Below, piece after piece: positions 56,401 to 64,000 of a DNA stretch of 64,000 bases. Every line of letters starts with the position of its first letter. Within the stretch, counting starts at the first letter, position 1. Under the pieces are notes generated by a model. That model worked only from the letters and a program-made list of their open reading frames with translations. It made no database searches and had not been told where the DNA came from. The translations under genes were made by a program, and so were the position numbers. Origin of the DNA: Tetrapyrgos nigripes. Taxonomy: Eukaryota; Basidiomycota; Agaricomycetes; Agaricales; Campanellaceae. The stretch is taken from NCBI GenBank assembly GCA_013368315.1, contig JAACJM010000173.1, positions 1 to 64,000 on the forward strand, written 5' to 3'.

Positions 56401-58251
56401 TAATTTCTCAACAAAATTTAAGCACTGTAACTGAGGTGGAATATTTCCAAGCCAGAATCCATTTGCCAAGGAAATTCTCGGAATTTTTCCATCTCTTAGA
56501 GAGACTCTACAATCAGTACAAACTCTGGAACATGAGTCATCTATAACAGCCCCAGATACACCAGTTATCTCATCAGAACTGGTTTGTCGCTCTTTCCGGG
56601 TGACACCAGTAACTCTAAGGACATTGAGTAGCTTTTTTACTTGCTTAATTGGCAGCAGCGTAGACATCAGCTTAAGCTGACCACATACTGCACATCCACC
56701 TTCTTCCACTGCTGATCTAGAAAAATCAGCACACCAGTCATGTATAATTTTTTTCATTAGATTTTCTGAAGGAGGCAAAGGAGGAAATGAAGCAAGAGGT
56801 TTGACTTGAACAGGGTCAATAGGTTCAAATATGGCAACAGGGCTTGTGCATTCTGAGTCACATACATGATCACTTAATAAGCCTTGAACTTGAGACTTCA
56901 CAGTGTTTGAAAATTGAACATTATGAAATCTAGCTAACTGTCGTAATGATCTAAAAGTCAGAGACTGACACAATTTAGTTGGTGGTACAAATGCATATAA
57001 TAGTAAAGGATTGGCTGCTGAACTTGAGACAGATTCAGAAAAACTGTGAAATCGATACATTGTAGAACCTGGATTATTTATACTGCAAGGAAAAAGTAAA
57101 TATCTTTCCAGATCTGAAAATAAACATGTAGGTGCTGCCCCTTTGCCACCACCCAGGAGAGAACGATGGTAAGATTTTTCACTTTCACTTTGACTAACTG
57201 TTAATTCAGGACGTAAATGTACCAGAAAATCAAGTAAGTGAAGGAGAGAATGATAGTGAGCAATATTAGCTAGAGATATAATGGCATATTTACACAGTAT
57301 AGCGCGTGATTGTAAACACATATCAATGTTACATGAAGCTTGAAATTGCCAAGATGAGCAAAGGTTAGTAGAATTTGAAAGTAAACGGTAACTAATGAAA
57401 TTGAAGGTCAAATCTTCCCAATATTGTCCGAGCAGACAAGATGTTGTACAAGCGCTGATTGATTTGAGTCTAGCCAAAAAGTCATGCCGATAAAATAGTG
57501 ATCTTAATAGAAACAAGTGCGTCAATCGAGATGTCGCTGCAACACTCTGTCGGAAACATGCCAACACACTATTATCAGGAGTAATCGAATAAAAAGTATC
57601 ATCAACAAGCCCATAGGCAGTATATGAACGCTGAACAAAGATCATAAAATGCTTTACATGGCCAAGTACTTGATCAATAATAGTATGTCGCAAAGGTTGA
57701 TTGACAACAAATCTAAAAAAGAATACCAGATCACCAGATGCTATGAAGTGCATTCTCACTCTAAAGGTGGAATGATAAACATAGGAAGAGATTAAGACAT
57801 TAGCTTTGCGAGACGAAATCAAGCTACAGTCATTCTGTAAGTTGAATGGGTGGGATAGCTTTGAACTATTATAATCGAGTGACGTTGAGCCATACAATGT
57901 TGAGTCGTAATACTGGTATGGCATTAGGCCATACGGCATTGAGCCGTTGTATTGGAATGACGCAGGGTCATACAGCGTTGAGCTGTTATCTTTGGATGGC
58001 ACTGGGTCAAACGGCGTTGAGCCGCTATATTTAGATGGCATTGGGCCAAACGGCATTGAGCCGCTATATTTAGATGGCATTGGGCCAAACGGCGTTGAGC
58101 CGTTATATAGAAATTGTATAGCAGAAAGATTCGAGCCAGAGTAACGATCATAGTCAACAGAACTACGAAAGAGGTTGCCATAGCCAAGAGCAGTCAAGAG
58201 TAGTGCAAGCAATGTAGCACAAAACACGGTATATGTGTTAAGAGGGTACAT
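50440..58251 (-). CDS. Helitron Rep/helicase with C-terminal USP-like peptidase, ~2603 aa, intact
   Basis: ATG at 58251 (MYPLNTYTVFCATLLALLLT); the raw ORF extends 26 codons further to a TTG. Order by residue: N-terminal hydrophobic helix; tandem 13-residue repeats (~48-140); a cysteine-rich region with CAVCGQ and CTDCRVSLRDGKIPRISLAN (~530-640; DUF6570-like); Helitron_like_N with the HUH motif TLHLHMLLW (~1058) and a Tyr pair in YVTEYITKW (~1257). The PIF1 helicase follows: Walker A GMAGTGKS (~1748), FLDEVSM, GDFAQLPP (~1865), TDFASQGKT and YTALSRSS (~2160-2190). A USP-like domain ends the protein: Cys box SANSCAYDSALMLLYHLF (~2345), finger CPSCHS (~2490), His box NDHFITRMFD with YDG (~2540). 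Rep nicks and ligates for rolling-circle transposition; the helicase unwinds. No stop or shift, so potentially autonomous. Terminal hairpin and TC/CTRR ends were not located. Confidence 0.92.
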   Translation of the reverse strand: MYPLNTYTVFCATLLALLLTALGYGNLFRSSVDYDRYSGSNLSAIQFLYNGSTPFGPMPSKYSGSMPFGPMPSKYSGSTPFDPVPSKDNSSTLYDPASFQYNGSMPYGLMPYQYYDSTLYGSTSLDYNSSKLSHPFNLQNDCSLISSRKANVLISSYVYHSTFRVRMHFIASGDLVFFFRFVVNQPLRHTIIDQVLGHVKHFMIFVQRSYTAYGLVDDTFYSITPDNSVLACFRQSVAATSRLTHLFLLRSLFYRHDFLARLKSISACTTSCLLGQYWEDLTFNFISYRLLSNSTNLCSSWQFQASCNIDMCLQSRAILCKYAIISLANIAHYHSLLHLLDFLVHLRPELTVSQSESEKSYHRSLLGGGKGAAPTCLFSDLERYLLFPCSINNPGSTMYRFHSFSESVSSSAANPLLLYAFVPPTKLCQSLTFRSLRQLARFHNVQFSNTVKSQVQGLLSDHVCDSECTSPVAIFEPIDPVQVKPLASFPPLPPSENLMKKIIHDWCADFSRSAVEEGGCAVCGQLKLMSTLLPIKQVKKLLNVLRVTGVTRKERQTSSDEITGVSGAVIDDSCSRVCTDCRVSLRDGKIPRISLANGFWLGNIPPQLQCLNFVEKLLVQKVRTNCCFVRVSSGMRKMISHVIAFDSPVMKVYDVLPPPPEDLDEVLAIMFTGPCKPTEKDYKRTPMLVRRKQVFEALTWLRLNHPAYEDVKISMDNLNKYPQDTPPVTVAFKEMQSEGNRIPEATSIHDNELEIGTELGSVPFVVHGITGEQLQNTSVELQKAKALAYLKSQGKFLAVGHSEKSSTMFNNPLLYPSIFPWLFPYGMGSIGMTTLKSFSEKSHKKYFMNYHDQRFQSDPLFSFVAFSHEQVKKTTSNGFALTQKESFSAIADRILNLNPHVLNTLIDKLSKSGIVRPETEEEKLCYEVIQDLDHVGGTVKGSMSSKKFLRTELWSLISYLGAPSWYITFAPSDLTHPLCLYYAISDETFDLNLNLPNDERTRKIINNPVAGAKFFDFMVQMFIKHILGVDTDHDGVFGKTSGYFGTIEQQGRLTLHLHMLLWIANSLSPQQIRDAILKNENDFQRRIVEYLGSVHCGDFMTGTQEEVEQNLQTASGNEDYVNPLYSLPQCPPIECLCTSTENCESCQAWTAKYQQEVDDILSRTHIHKCKSTLTKQGTRKVGKDYLGCLDNKFGTCKARFPRETFPTTQVDTETGALRMKKTEAWINTYNQTVTYLLRCNSDVSSLLSGTAIKAVVLYVTEYITKWNLNTHVIFEVIRTILQRNAEMLTGTLPRHEKARKIITQIVNLLTVKMELGAPMIALYLLDKPDHYTSHEFKSFYWKDFVSEARRFWQEPDQLQVENKNHEKVVVIQHNGKLVGFSSVFDYIYRPEALSEMTLYEWVCQCERVKLAANKRDVNDPDDEISERYDSSSEDSSFSDEEDTYRPQNTLKKSLANKPLTKNMLPKKGHPFVHEHPLASTHYLRIHDKRNIVPNFIGPSLPRRNKGDREYYCSVMLTFFKPWRTGKDLKEKKETWDSAFLDYQFSAQQKFLMDNFELRFECLDSRDDYHAQRKAQSLGIDPSKLEPDFDDGIHFDPFKCSDDSLGVRERRRQLDMQEMTDLLANTGWTNAKCDLKSHIPASFDYPSMSPAAWRLEIAKMKSNVITNKLKENKDQQYNFPNKYPDQVEVLDQHMLEEKLRSNQTQKLIDDLCLEFSLNLEQERAFRIVANHAVSSISDQLKMYIGGMAGTGKSQVLKTLREFFKRRLQSQRMIVVAPTGTAAALLQGSTYHSVFGINSSEEGEFWKMSASQICSRLSGVDYVFLDEVSMLSCKDMYKISAKIASALNRPLLPFGGMNMIFAGDFAQLPPAMGGENVSLYSHTIGTSSSDQHASIGKYLWHQINTVVLLRKNCRQTRSSIRDVKFRQALENMRYKQCTAEDITLLRSLISDPSNESRSIDNPRFRNTSIILTYNKHKDVANELGTKRFAAETGQMLAHFFSEDEEVVFDELPSKTHDRKRKRRKATKHKINDEVQQQLWKQSPSTNNMQIPATLSLCKGLPVMIRFNGATELCITKGQEGTVHGWQAGKGRHGQLVLKVLYVKLEKPSTDVQFKDLPLNVVPITPNTRRINCKLPDDRIIQISRTQVEVLPNFAMTDFASQGKTRDPNVVDIYNSRDFRAIYTALSRSSSADGTIILQGFNVNHITGGVKDKGGYRQELRELEILNDITKLRENRKLPPSIIGDLRGSLIQQYRSHFGKSHTPDELHESLVWDTNEKFESTLHKDISWKILEKENTPPVKKKTLGNFVPIEHPSLHSSPTPSEETIHPTSHNSDRLIVTCDYPTLKWSANSCAYDSALMLLYHLFRTERAAFLAESDNFSSILMNELSATFQSNSSNYADIRDQIRRELSILDPDAFPAGAYADTSDVLHELMRSVSPTTKRTVVCYNSHFSLRERTQHNLLLTRSTGSYQSTQDCVSHFVEPWADQCPSCHSDMLRKYTFQRFPKFFLMSIPYECDMEIQNIIHVPQGAESRQYHINGIIYFGNDHFITRMFDGANEWVYDGIGTGIPTKLSPDFQAHSNALEFFAHKKAVVVLYVCSENENIV
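57840..58115. repeat. 39-bp coding minisatellite in Helitron N terminus
   Basis: Units such as GGCATTGGGCCAAACGGCAT followed by TGAGCCGCTATATTTAGAT are 39 bp, encoding 13 residues (YSGSMPFGPMPSK on the minus strand). Three to four units are near-identical and a further four are diverged. Confidence 0.9.
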
Positions 58252-60350
58252 GATGGTATGAAAGGAGAGACGAAATGAGCCGCGAGCCTCACGGCAACCC
58301 CTACACTCGATGAAACACGAAATCGGCAAAAAAGCCGCGAGAGTGAGTCGTGACTCGGATCATAGCCACGGACGCAATTTGAGAAAGCCACACTAGTACG
58401 ATGGACTCAGCATAAAACCACCAAACAGAAATACTGAACTCTCAGCAATCCAAATGTAGTGATGGACGTAAGCTCGTTCCTCAAGCAGTCCCAATAACAG
58501 GCTCTGAGGCTACAGCCGTTGGATGAAAGAAAGGGAAAAAGCCGCCGCGCGATGCCCCTCTCGGATGTATTTACCCAGAGCCGCTGACAAAAATGTAGTT
58601 GGTATATTCGACTACCTGTAACTAAGGTGATGCTTGGTACATATCCGTCCTGAATGGCATAGGTGGGATCCCTGTCGTAGATACAACACCATCGTGATTA
58701 GCATCCTTGGTAGACGACCCATATTAAGAACCTACACTCAACAAAGCCACCCATCTCCGTTCCCAATGTGATGAGGAGAGTGAAAAGTTGAGATAGACGA
58801 CGGATGGAAGAGAGTATGAGGACATAAACGGGAAAAATAACTCCTGAAAGTTGACATCGTCTGGATTATCCCGTGAAGCTATCCAGCGGCGAGAGGGATA
58901 GAGGATACTGAAGATCATTGATGGAAAAACCGACTGGGAGGTAGGAGAGTATAGGGTTAGGCGATCGATTGAAGATGGAATAGGATACGTAGGGACGGTG
59001 GTCCTTCATGGTAATAATCATATGTTAGCATGCAAAAACATTTCACGACGGATGAACTCACCTAGAATCCCTATTATATTGCGCCATTACCCCTCCCTCT
59101 CTGTCACTTCATGTCTCATCTTAGCCCTTCTTGGGTTCGATGATCCCCAGATTCCATCGCCTAACTCACCTTCCCACCTTCTCACCAGTCGTAGTCCACC
59201 TTGAAATCCCGTGGACACCTCTTCCTCTTAGGGTTCGCGTCTAGCCAAAAATTAGACGGTTATCACGACTGCGTTGACGACGGTATCTGTGAGCTGAAGC
59301 CGTCCCATCCAAGCCGTTGACCCATAAATGATAAATCAGCCTTGTACACCAGACACGTCATCCAGCATCCAAAACCGACAACTCGCTGCATCTGGGACTT
59401 GCAGACGCTGATGATGAGTCTCAGATGCTCGTTACGTATACCGGTCGTTGATGGGTGAAGACAAGGGAGTGGAGGAGAGCGTTGAGAGCGTGGACGGTGG
59501 GATTATTGGGTTCTACATGGGGAAACGTGGAGATGTTGGATAGTACTTGATGGATCCCGGGTGTAAGGAAGGGGGATGATAGAAACGCGTGAATGGACAG
59601 TCGTATTGGAAGGGGTCGAATTGTGAAACCTGGAACAATGATACTGTATCGATCATCCTTAGTCTATATTGTCACAGACTGAGTAAAAAAACCTCACTTT
59701 CTCCACTCAGAATCTCAATTTCCGACCTCATCGACATCCTCCACACATGCCTAGTACCTACCATGGCAACGAACGTTAATGTCTCCCTCCGTATCCAGAT
59801 TCCTTCACATATTAAAAACATTGTCAGAGCGGTCTCTAAACCGAGCATATTGCGGGATCGATCGCCGTTAGAGTGTTAGACAATGGAGCGGATATACGTA
59901 AACGTGGCGGATATGATGAGGGACAAATCGGAAAGAATGGCACGGAAAAAACCGGGAACAACTCGTATAGCCACAAGTAGAAACTGAGTGTTAAGAACTC
60001 AGCCTCATTCTTCGGCCTCGTAACTAGAAGATGGATGATCTTCAGGCTTTCATGCCAGCATCCTCGGATTTTGATTTTCACTCCTGATGGGCCAATGGCC
60101 CAATGAATCCCCGATCAGCGGTTGATCCCTGGGCCAACCAGAATAACGGCAGACCTAGAATGTAGTAGTAAAACCTAGTATGGGGATCTTCGGGTGAGAG
60201 AACCATAGGGACAGGGGAGTAATATATGTAGCCCGAAATGTACTGCTCAATCAATCGCGATTAATGGCGACTCAATATTTGGGATTTAATCTAAAAACTA
60301 GAGAACTCTGAGTCGCCCTTCAATTTGTTCTAGTCGCCTCCATACCCAAC
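58252..60350. other. Helitron 5' flank and intergenic, no gene resolved
   Basis: Several GTGAGT-type minus-strand donors (for example in ATTCTAGGTGAGTTCATCC near 59055 and GGGAAGGTGAGTTAGGC near 59170) hint at small exons of a gene, but no assembled frame is convincing. A CTCGTAA tail (CATTCTTCGGCCTCGTAAC) lies at 60005-60023, with body sequence from ~59930 like the 48815 element. Confidence 0.4.
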
Positions 60351-61996
60351 ATGGCAGAAAGTCCTCCAATCAACATTAGCCTCATTCTCGGACCTGTTGT
60401 GGTTTCTACTTTGGTCAACGCTCTTCTCGCTGGGATCTGTGTCTTCCAGTTCTTCGAGTACTATGAATCCAGAATCAAAGATGGACCTATCATTACGTGC
60501 GTACTCCAAGTTTGTGCGAATTAAATGACTCAAACCGTCCTGCAGCGGCCTCGTCATATGGGTCGCCGTTATCGACACATTCTCTTCTTGTACGTCTTCG
60601 TACTTGCTGTGGCACTACGCCGTAGATAGTTTCGAGAACAAAATTGGCCTCCTTTCGACTCCTTGGCAGTACAACATAATACCTATGTTCACCACGCTGT
60701 GAGTATTCCAGACACTGGCGTGGAGAAGCCAACTCAGCACTGTACGCGTCGGTTACTAGCATTTCCGTCCCGGTACAATTCTTCCTCGCCTGGCGTATTC
60801 GTATTTTCTCCAAATCATTCATCCTCTTTGTCGTCATCTGCACTCTTTCCCTAGCTCAAGCAGGATCAGCTTTTGCAACGACTATCGGCGGATTGCTCGA
60901 ACCGAGTGTAGAAGCTAATGTTAGACGGATCCCTGTCGGAGACAGCTGGACGGCTATCACCGTAGCTTGCGATGCGTCTATCACGGCGGCACTCTCATAT
61001 TATCTGTTAAAGAGCAGGACCGGGATGAAAGGCGAGTATTTATCCAGTGTTGAGATCTTCTAGCTGAAGACTGACGGTACCGGTGACGTCGGGACATCGA
61101 ATGAAATAATCACCAATTAGCCTCTGACACTGTCATTTCCAAGGTCATTCGCACATCAGTAGAAACTGCATTGCCCGTGACGGTCTTTTGCATTGCTGTT
61201 TTGGCTATTCTGGTCAGTGTAATTAATTGATTTCACAAAACCAATTTGGCTCGAGGCTCACCCAAGTTGTTGTAGACCGTCAGTCCAAAGACAAATCTGC
61301 ACTTACCATTTTCATTGCCCATGGCCCGATTGTACACGTAGGTCTTCAAACTATCGCAAGGATGATTATTTCTGACAGCAATCGCTTCATTTCCGACAGA
61401 AACACCCTCATGACGGTAATCGTCAATTGACCTGTGTTTACGATTAGAGGCTTCTGACCAGTTTTGTACGCACAGACTCTTAACACTCGTTCCGTCCTTC
61501 GTCGACAATTGGGGCCTAGGACTGTACCGACCCTTGGGCATGCGTTTGCGTCAAGACAGAATAACTTCAGTTCGGTGAGTTACAGCCGCATACCTATAAT
61601 TCGTGGCTGACTTGATTGCACGACCTCTGCTCATCATGATCATTCCCAACGGTACAATGTTGTCCGTACCACTTTCGGGTTCCCAAACACCGTGATGGTT
61701 CGCAACTGCTGGATTCGCACTGGCAGGGCGATCACCACCCAGTCCAATCCGTGGCACCGTCCAACTCGACCCAACTTGACGTGATCTCGACCAGTACGAT
61801 GGATGATTTGAGTGTCGAAGGGAAAAAGGTCAAAAGATCGGGGAGTGAGATGACAGATTCACATAGCGACCCAAAGTCGCTCTGGCAGAATTCAAAGGGC
61901 AATCCTGAGGACACAAGTTTACGAGGCCCTTTAGGGACTCGTTCTTATAATCTGAAGCTGCCGCGGGTGGCTGTGCTCGATAGCTCTTCCTCCTGA
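60351..61996 (+). CDS. DUF6534-type seven-helix membrane protein, repeat-derived C terminus
   Basis: ATG at 60351 (MAESPPINISLILGPVVVST). Exons 60351-60496, 60546-60698, 60760-61031, 61121-61212 and 61276-61337, one starting near 61463, and 61727-61996; the junction at 61338-61463 is not settled. Hydrophobic helices: SLILGPVVVSTLVNALLAG, GLVIWVAVIDTFSS, FTTLISVPVQFFLAWRIR, SFILFVVICTLSLAQAGSAF, TAITVACDASITAALSYYLL and ALPVTVFCIAVLAIL, followed by the family hallmark ARLY..LNTRSVLRRQLG. The intron after 61031 uses a GC donor (AAAG|GCGAGT). The family is expanded in Agaricomycetes and its function is unknown. The last ~26 codons come from a dispersed repeat. Confidence 0.85.
61918..61990 (-). 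repeat. dispersed CTCGTAA tail, reverse orientation, supplies stop codon of DUF6534 gene
   Basis: TTTACGAGGCCCTTTAGGGA, CTCGTTCTTATAATC is the reverse complement of the tail at 40752-40785. Similarity extends to GTGGCTGTGC against GTGGCTATGC. The host frame reads through it (LRGPLGTRSYNLKLPRVAVL) to TGA. Confidence 0.75.
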
Positions 61997-62166
61997 TTGG
62001 CTGGCAATTCCCCTATCACCAATCACTAAAGCATTTGAGCACTCCTTTTAACACCATCACTCACTTTAACAGTTGCAGTTTTCGGAAGCTGAGGGGCCTG
62101 TGGGAGACGTGCTCGGCAGTGCTCGACAGTTGTCTCGGAATTACGGGCATCCTGACGACAGAATAC

Positions 62167-62350
62167 ATGAAGTGGCTGTGGGCCGGCGCTGGAGCGTGAC
62201 AAATACGAGACCGTACACATTATTTTATTTGCTTTCTTTGTACTAAAAACCCCTCAGACAAGTACTAAGTTGTACAAGTACATGTTATTTTGTTAACTTC
62301 ATCGCACAAAAGCCCTCCCATTACATTAGTTACACCCCCCCTCTTCACTG
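62167..62350 (+). repeat. short dispersed element, head type, copy 4
   Basis: The head ATGAAGTGGCTGTGGGCCGG, CGCTGGAGCGTGACAAATAC is followed by a body homologous to 45607-45755 (CTAAGTTGTACA.GTACAT, AAAGCCCTCC, TTAGTTACAC). Confidence 0.7.
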
Positions 62351-62739
62351 GATCTGATTCAAGGCCAGTGTCCAATCTTTTCCCGATCATAACATAGCGT
62401 TGAAGTAACTTGCAATTCAAGAAGGAGTGCAAGTAGAGTAAGTGCAGTAGTCATACAAAAGATATAAGTGTACGCATGGGAATCTGGTTTTCATTTTGAT
62501 CTTGTAATTGTAATTTGTACTGGAATTGTAATGGATAGATAGATAGATGTGAACCAGAATGTGAGATGTTGAGATTGAATTGTTGAGATTGAATTGACAA
62601 CTTGAAGAATGAGAACAAGAATGAAAAGAGATGAGAGAAAAGAAAGGCAAAATATGTTTTTGCCATTTGGAAAGTAGTAATTCAGCAATCACCTCACAAC
62701 CACTGATCTAGCATTGCATTTTAAGCACCAATGTAGCAT
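62351..62739. other. no gene, AT-rich
   Basis: Overlapping short frames are low-complexity by-products (TGAGATTGAATTGTTGAGAT). Nothing supported. Confidence 0.5.
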
Positions 62740-62975
62740 TTATCTGTGATCAAACTCAGAACAAGTCAGCATTTTACTTAGTCTTATGTAGCATTTCTCA
62801 TTGTTCAAACTATGAACAAGTCAGCATTTTACTTAGTCTTATGTAGCATTTCTCATTGTTCAAACTACAAACAGGTCAGCGTTTTACTTAGTCTTATGTA
62901 GCATTCCTCATTGTTCAAACTACAAACAAGTCAGCATTTTAGTCAGTCTTATGTAGCATTCCTCATTGTTCAACT
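62740..62975. repeat. 55-bp tandem repeat, about 4 units
   Basis: TCAGCATTTTACTTAGTCTT starts at 62766, 62821, 62876 and 62931, an exact 55-bp period. Each is followed by ATGTAGCATT.CTCATTGTTC. Units differ by single bases only, so the array is young. Confidence 0.95.
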
Positions 62976-63378
62976 AGGCACAAATTGTTGGAATTTTGTA
63001 TTGAACTATACTTACAACGAACGCTCACATCTTTCTCTCCACTCTACTAGTATACACAATCCACTTGTTTCCACATATGCACCACTTACTTTCTGTACTA
63101 CTCCGTACTTACATTGTTTCTTACATTGTTGACTCCAAACTGATATCAGACATTACATCGTAGTATCTGCTTTTCTCCACAGTGTTATATTTATGGACTC
63201 GCGTAGCCACAGTAGCCAACAGTATAAATACTTAGTAGTTTACTGTCTATACCTCTAGAGCTGCAATAGTATTTGTCACCTCGCTTGTTTAACAAGTGTC
63301 TTCATATTCATTTATTCTCATAGGTTATGGGCCCTGCCCTAGCCTAATCATATCTCATCATCTAGCTCTTGACATTGT

Positions 63379-63603
63379 ATGACTAGTAGCTCACAACGCT
63401 ACAGTTCAAGGCATGGATCGCCAGCACCCAGGGTCGACAACCCCGAACAGATAATCAGATCACAGTCAGGATCTAGAAACCAGTCTAGGAGAGGCAGTCC
63501 CAGACCGCAAGAGTATGTCCCACCAGCACCAGATCTCCATTGTGCATATCAGGCACATGTATATGACTTCGACAACTACATTGATCATTTTTGGGACATA
63601 TAA
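63379..63603 (+). CDS. small Ser/Arg-rich ORF, uncertain
   Basis: A 74-codon ATG frame (MTSSSQRYSSRHGSPAPRV ... VYDFDNYIDHFWDI). The composition resembles the start of a retroelement gag or an SR-like leader. No partner exon is clear. Confidence 0.25.
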   Translation: MTSSSQRYSSRHGSPAPRVDNPEQIIRSQSGSRNQSRRGSPRPQEYVPPAPDLHCAYQAHVYDFDNYIDHFWDI

Positions 63604-63714
63604 AGTGAAGAATTTTATCAGTGCAACAACACAGCTCATCCCTGTCCAAATTGCTACAACTCTACCCCATTACCACCAAAGGCAAACCAAAATCCTTGGA
63701 GACGACACATAAAC

Positions 63715-63956
63715 AGAGGACAATATTAGACTTAGGTTATCTTAGCGAATAGTCTTAGTGAGAGTCACAAAGTGGGGGGTAAGAGCGTGCGAACGTATCT
63801 CGCTTGACTCTCAAGTATATATCATTAATCAGAGTAGTATAATAATATAAATAGTCTAAGTATATCCGTATGATCATTTGACCGTATGTCCGCAGTACCT
63901 GATTGATGCCGTATGCATAGTAGCTTAGTAACTTAATCATTATCATTTAATTCCAA
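63715..63956 (-). mobile_element. probable Copia-type LTR of an element continuing beyond the window
   Basis: On the minus strand a purine tract (GCTTGAAGGGGAG) is directly followed by TGTTGGAATTAAATGATAAT. This is the arrangement of polypurine tract and 3' LTR start in Copia elements. The element body would then lie to the right of 64000. The LTR far end (...CA) could not be fixed, so the left border is a guess. Confidence 0.4.
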
Positions 63957-64000
63957 CACTCCCCTTCAAGCGGATATCCCTAGTAATCGGGAGAAACGCT

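Noticed and set aside
57846..58144. Plus-strand ORFs over the Helitron N terminus
   Set aside because: They are antisense shadows of the 39-bp coding minisatellite.

Overview
The window looks like a repeat-rich, accessory-type region of a filamentous basidiomycete (Agaricomycetes-like) nuclear genome. Reasons: split genes with introns of about 42-90 nt, a DUF6534-type seven-helix membrane protein, a monocarboxylate-transporter-like MFS protein, and mobile elements that resemble those amplified in mushroom genomes. No rRNA, tRNA or CRISPR locus was recognised. Family assignments come from motif reading, not from searches.

Left part (1-20 kb). A broken gene fragment (1-519) is followed by a ~175-bp tandem satellite (1.2-2.6 kb). 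A Copia retroelement on the minus strand (4.04-11.1 kb) is split cleanly by a 4.17-kb terminal-inverted-repeat (TIR) element with a 4-bp target duplication (4600-8769). That cargo element carries a KOW-type gene and a Ulp1-like gene. A truncated TIR element (3204-4040) abuts the broken Copia reverse transcriptase. Two small host-like genes (12.3-13.4 and 13.9-14.4 kb) come next. Then comes a three-element stack: a palindromic TIR element (15018-18858) with two further TIR elements inserted into one of its arms.

Middle (20-37 kb). A LINE (ORF1 zinc knuckles, AP-endonuclease, start of RT) is cut off at 23975 by a 7.2-kb MULE-like element (23975-31208). That element encodes, in one interrupted reading frame, a GCM/WRKY-type zinc finger, a DDE transposase, a USP-like cysteine peptidase and a Ulp1-like domain, plus a large 11-bp repeat array. 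Its right flank is not LINE but the 3' end of a PIF1 helicase, followed by a decayed gene that may encode an OB fold. LINE RNase-H-end remnants follow.

Right part (37-64 kb). Host-like genes are an MFS transporter (minus, 37184-39150), a single-pass membrane protein with an extracellular domain (43967-45438) and a DUF6534 protein (60351-61996). They sit among many short dispersed and tandem repeats. A complete-looking Helitron replicase/helicase of about 2600 residues with a C-terminal USP-like peptidase spans 50440-58251 on the minus strand. The window ends in what looks like a Copia-type LTR.

The main theme is ubiquitin/SUMO-type peptidase folds carried by unrelated transposons. A USP-like domain is present in both the Helitron and the MULE-like element. 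A Ulp1-like domain whose nucleophilic Cys position is Ser is present in two distinct TIR elements.
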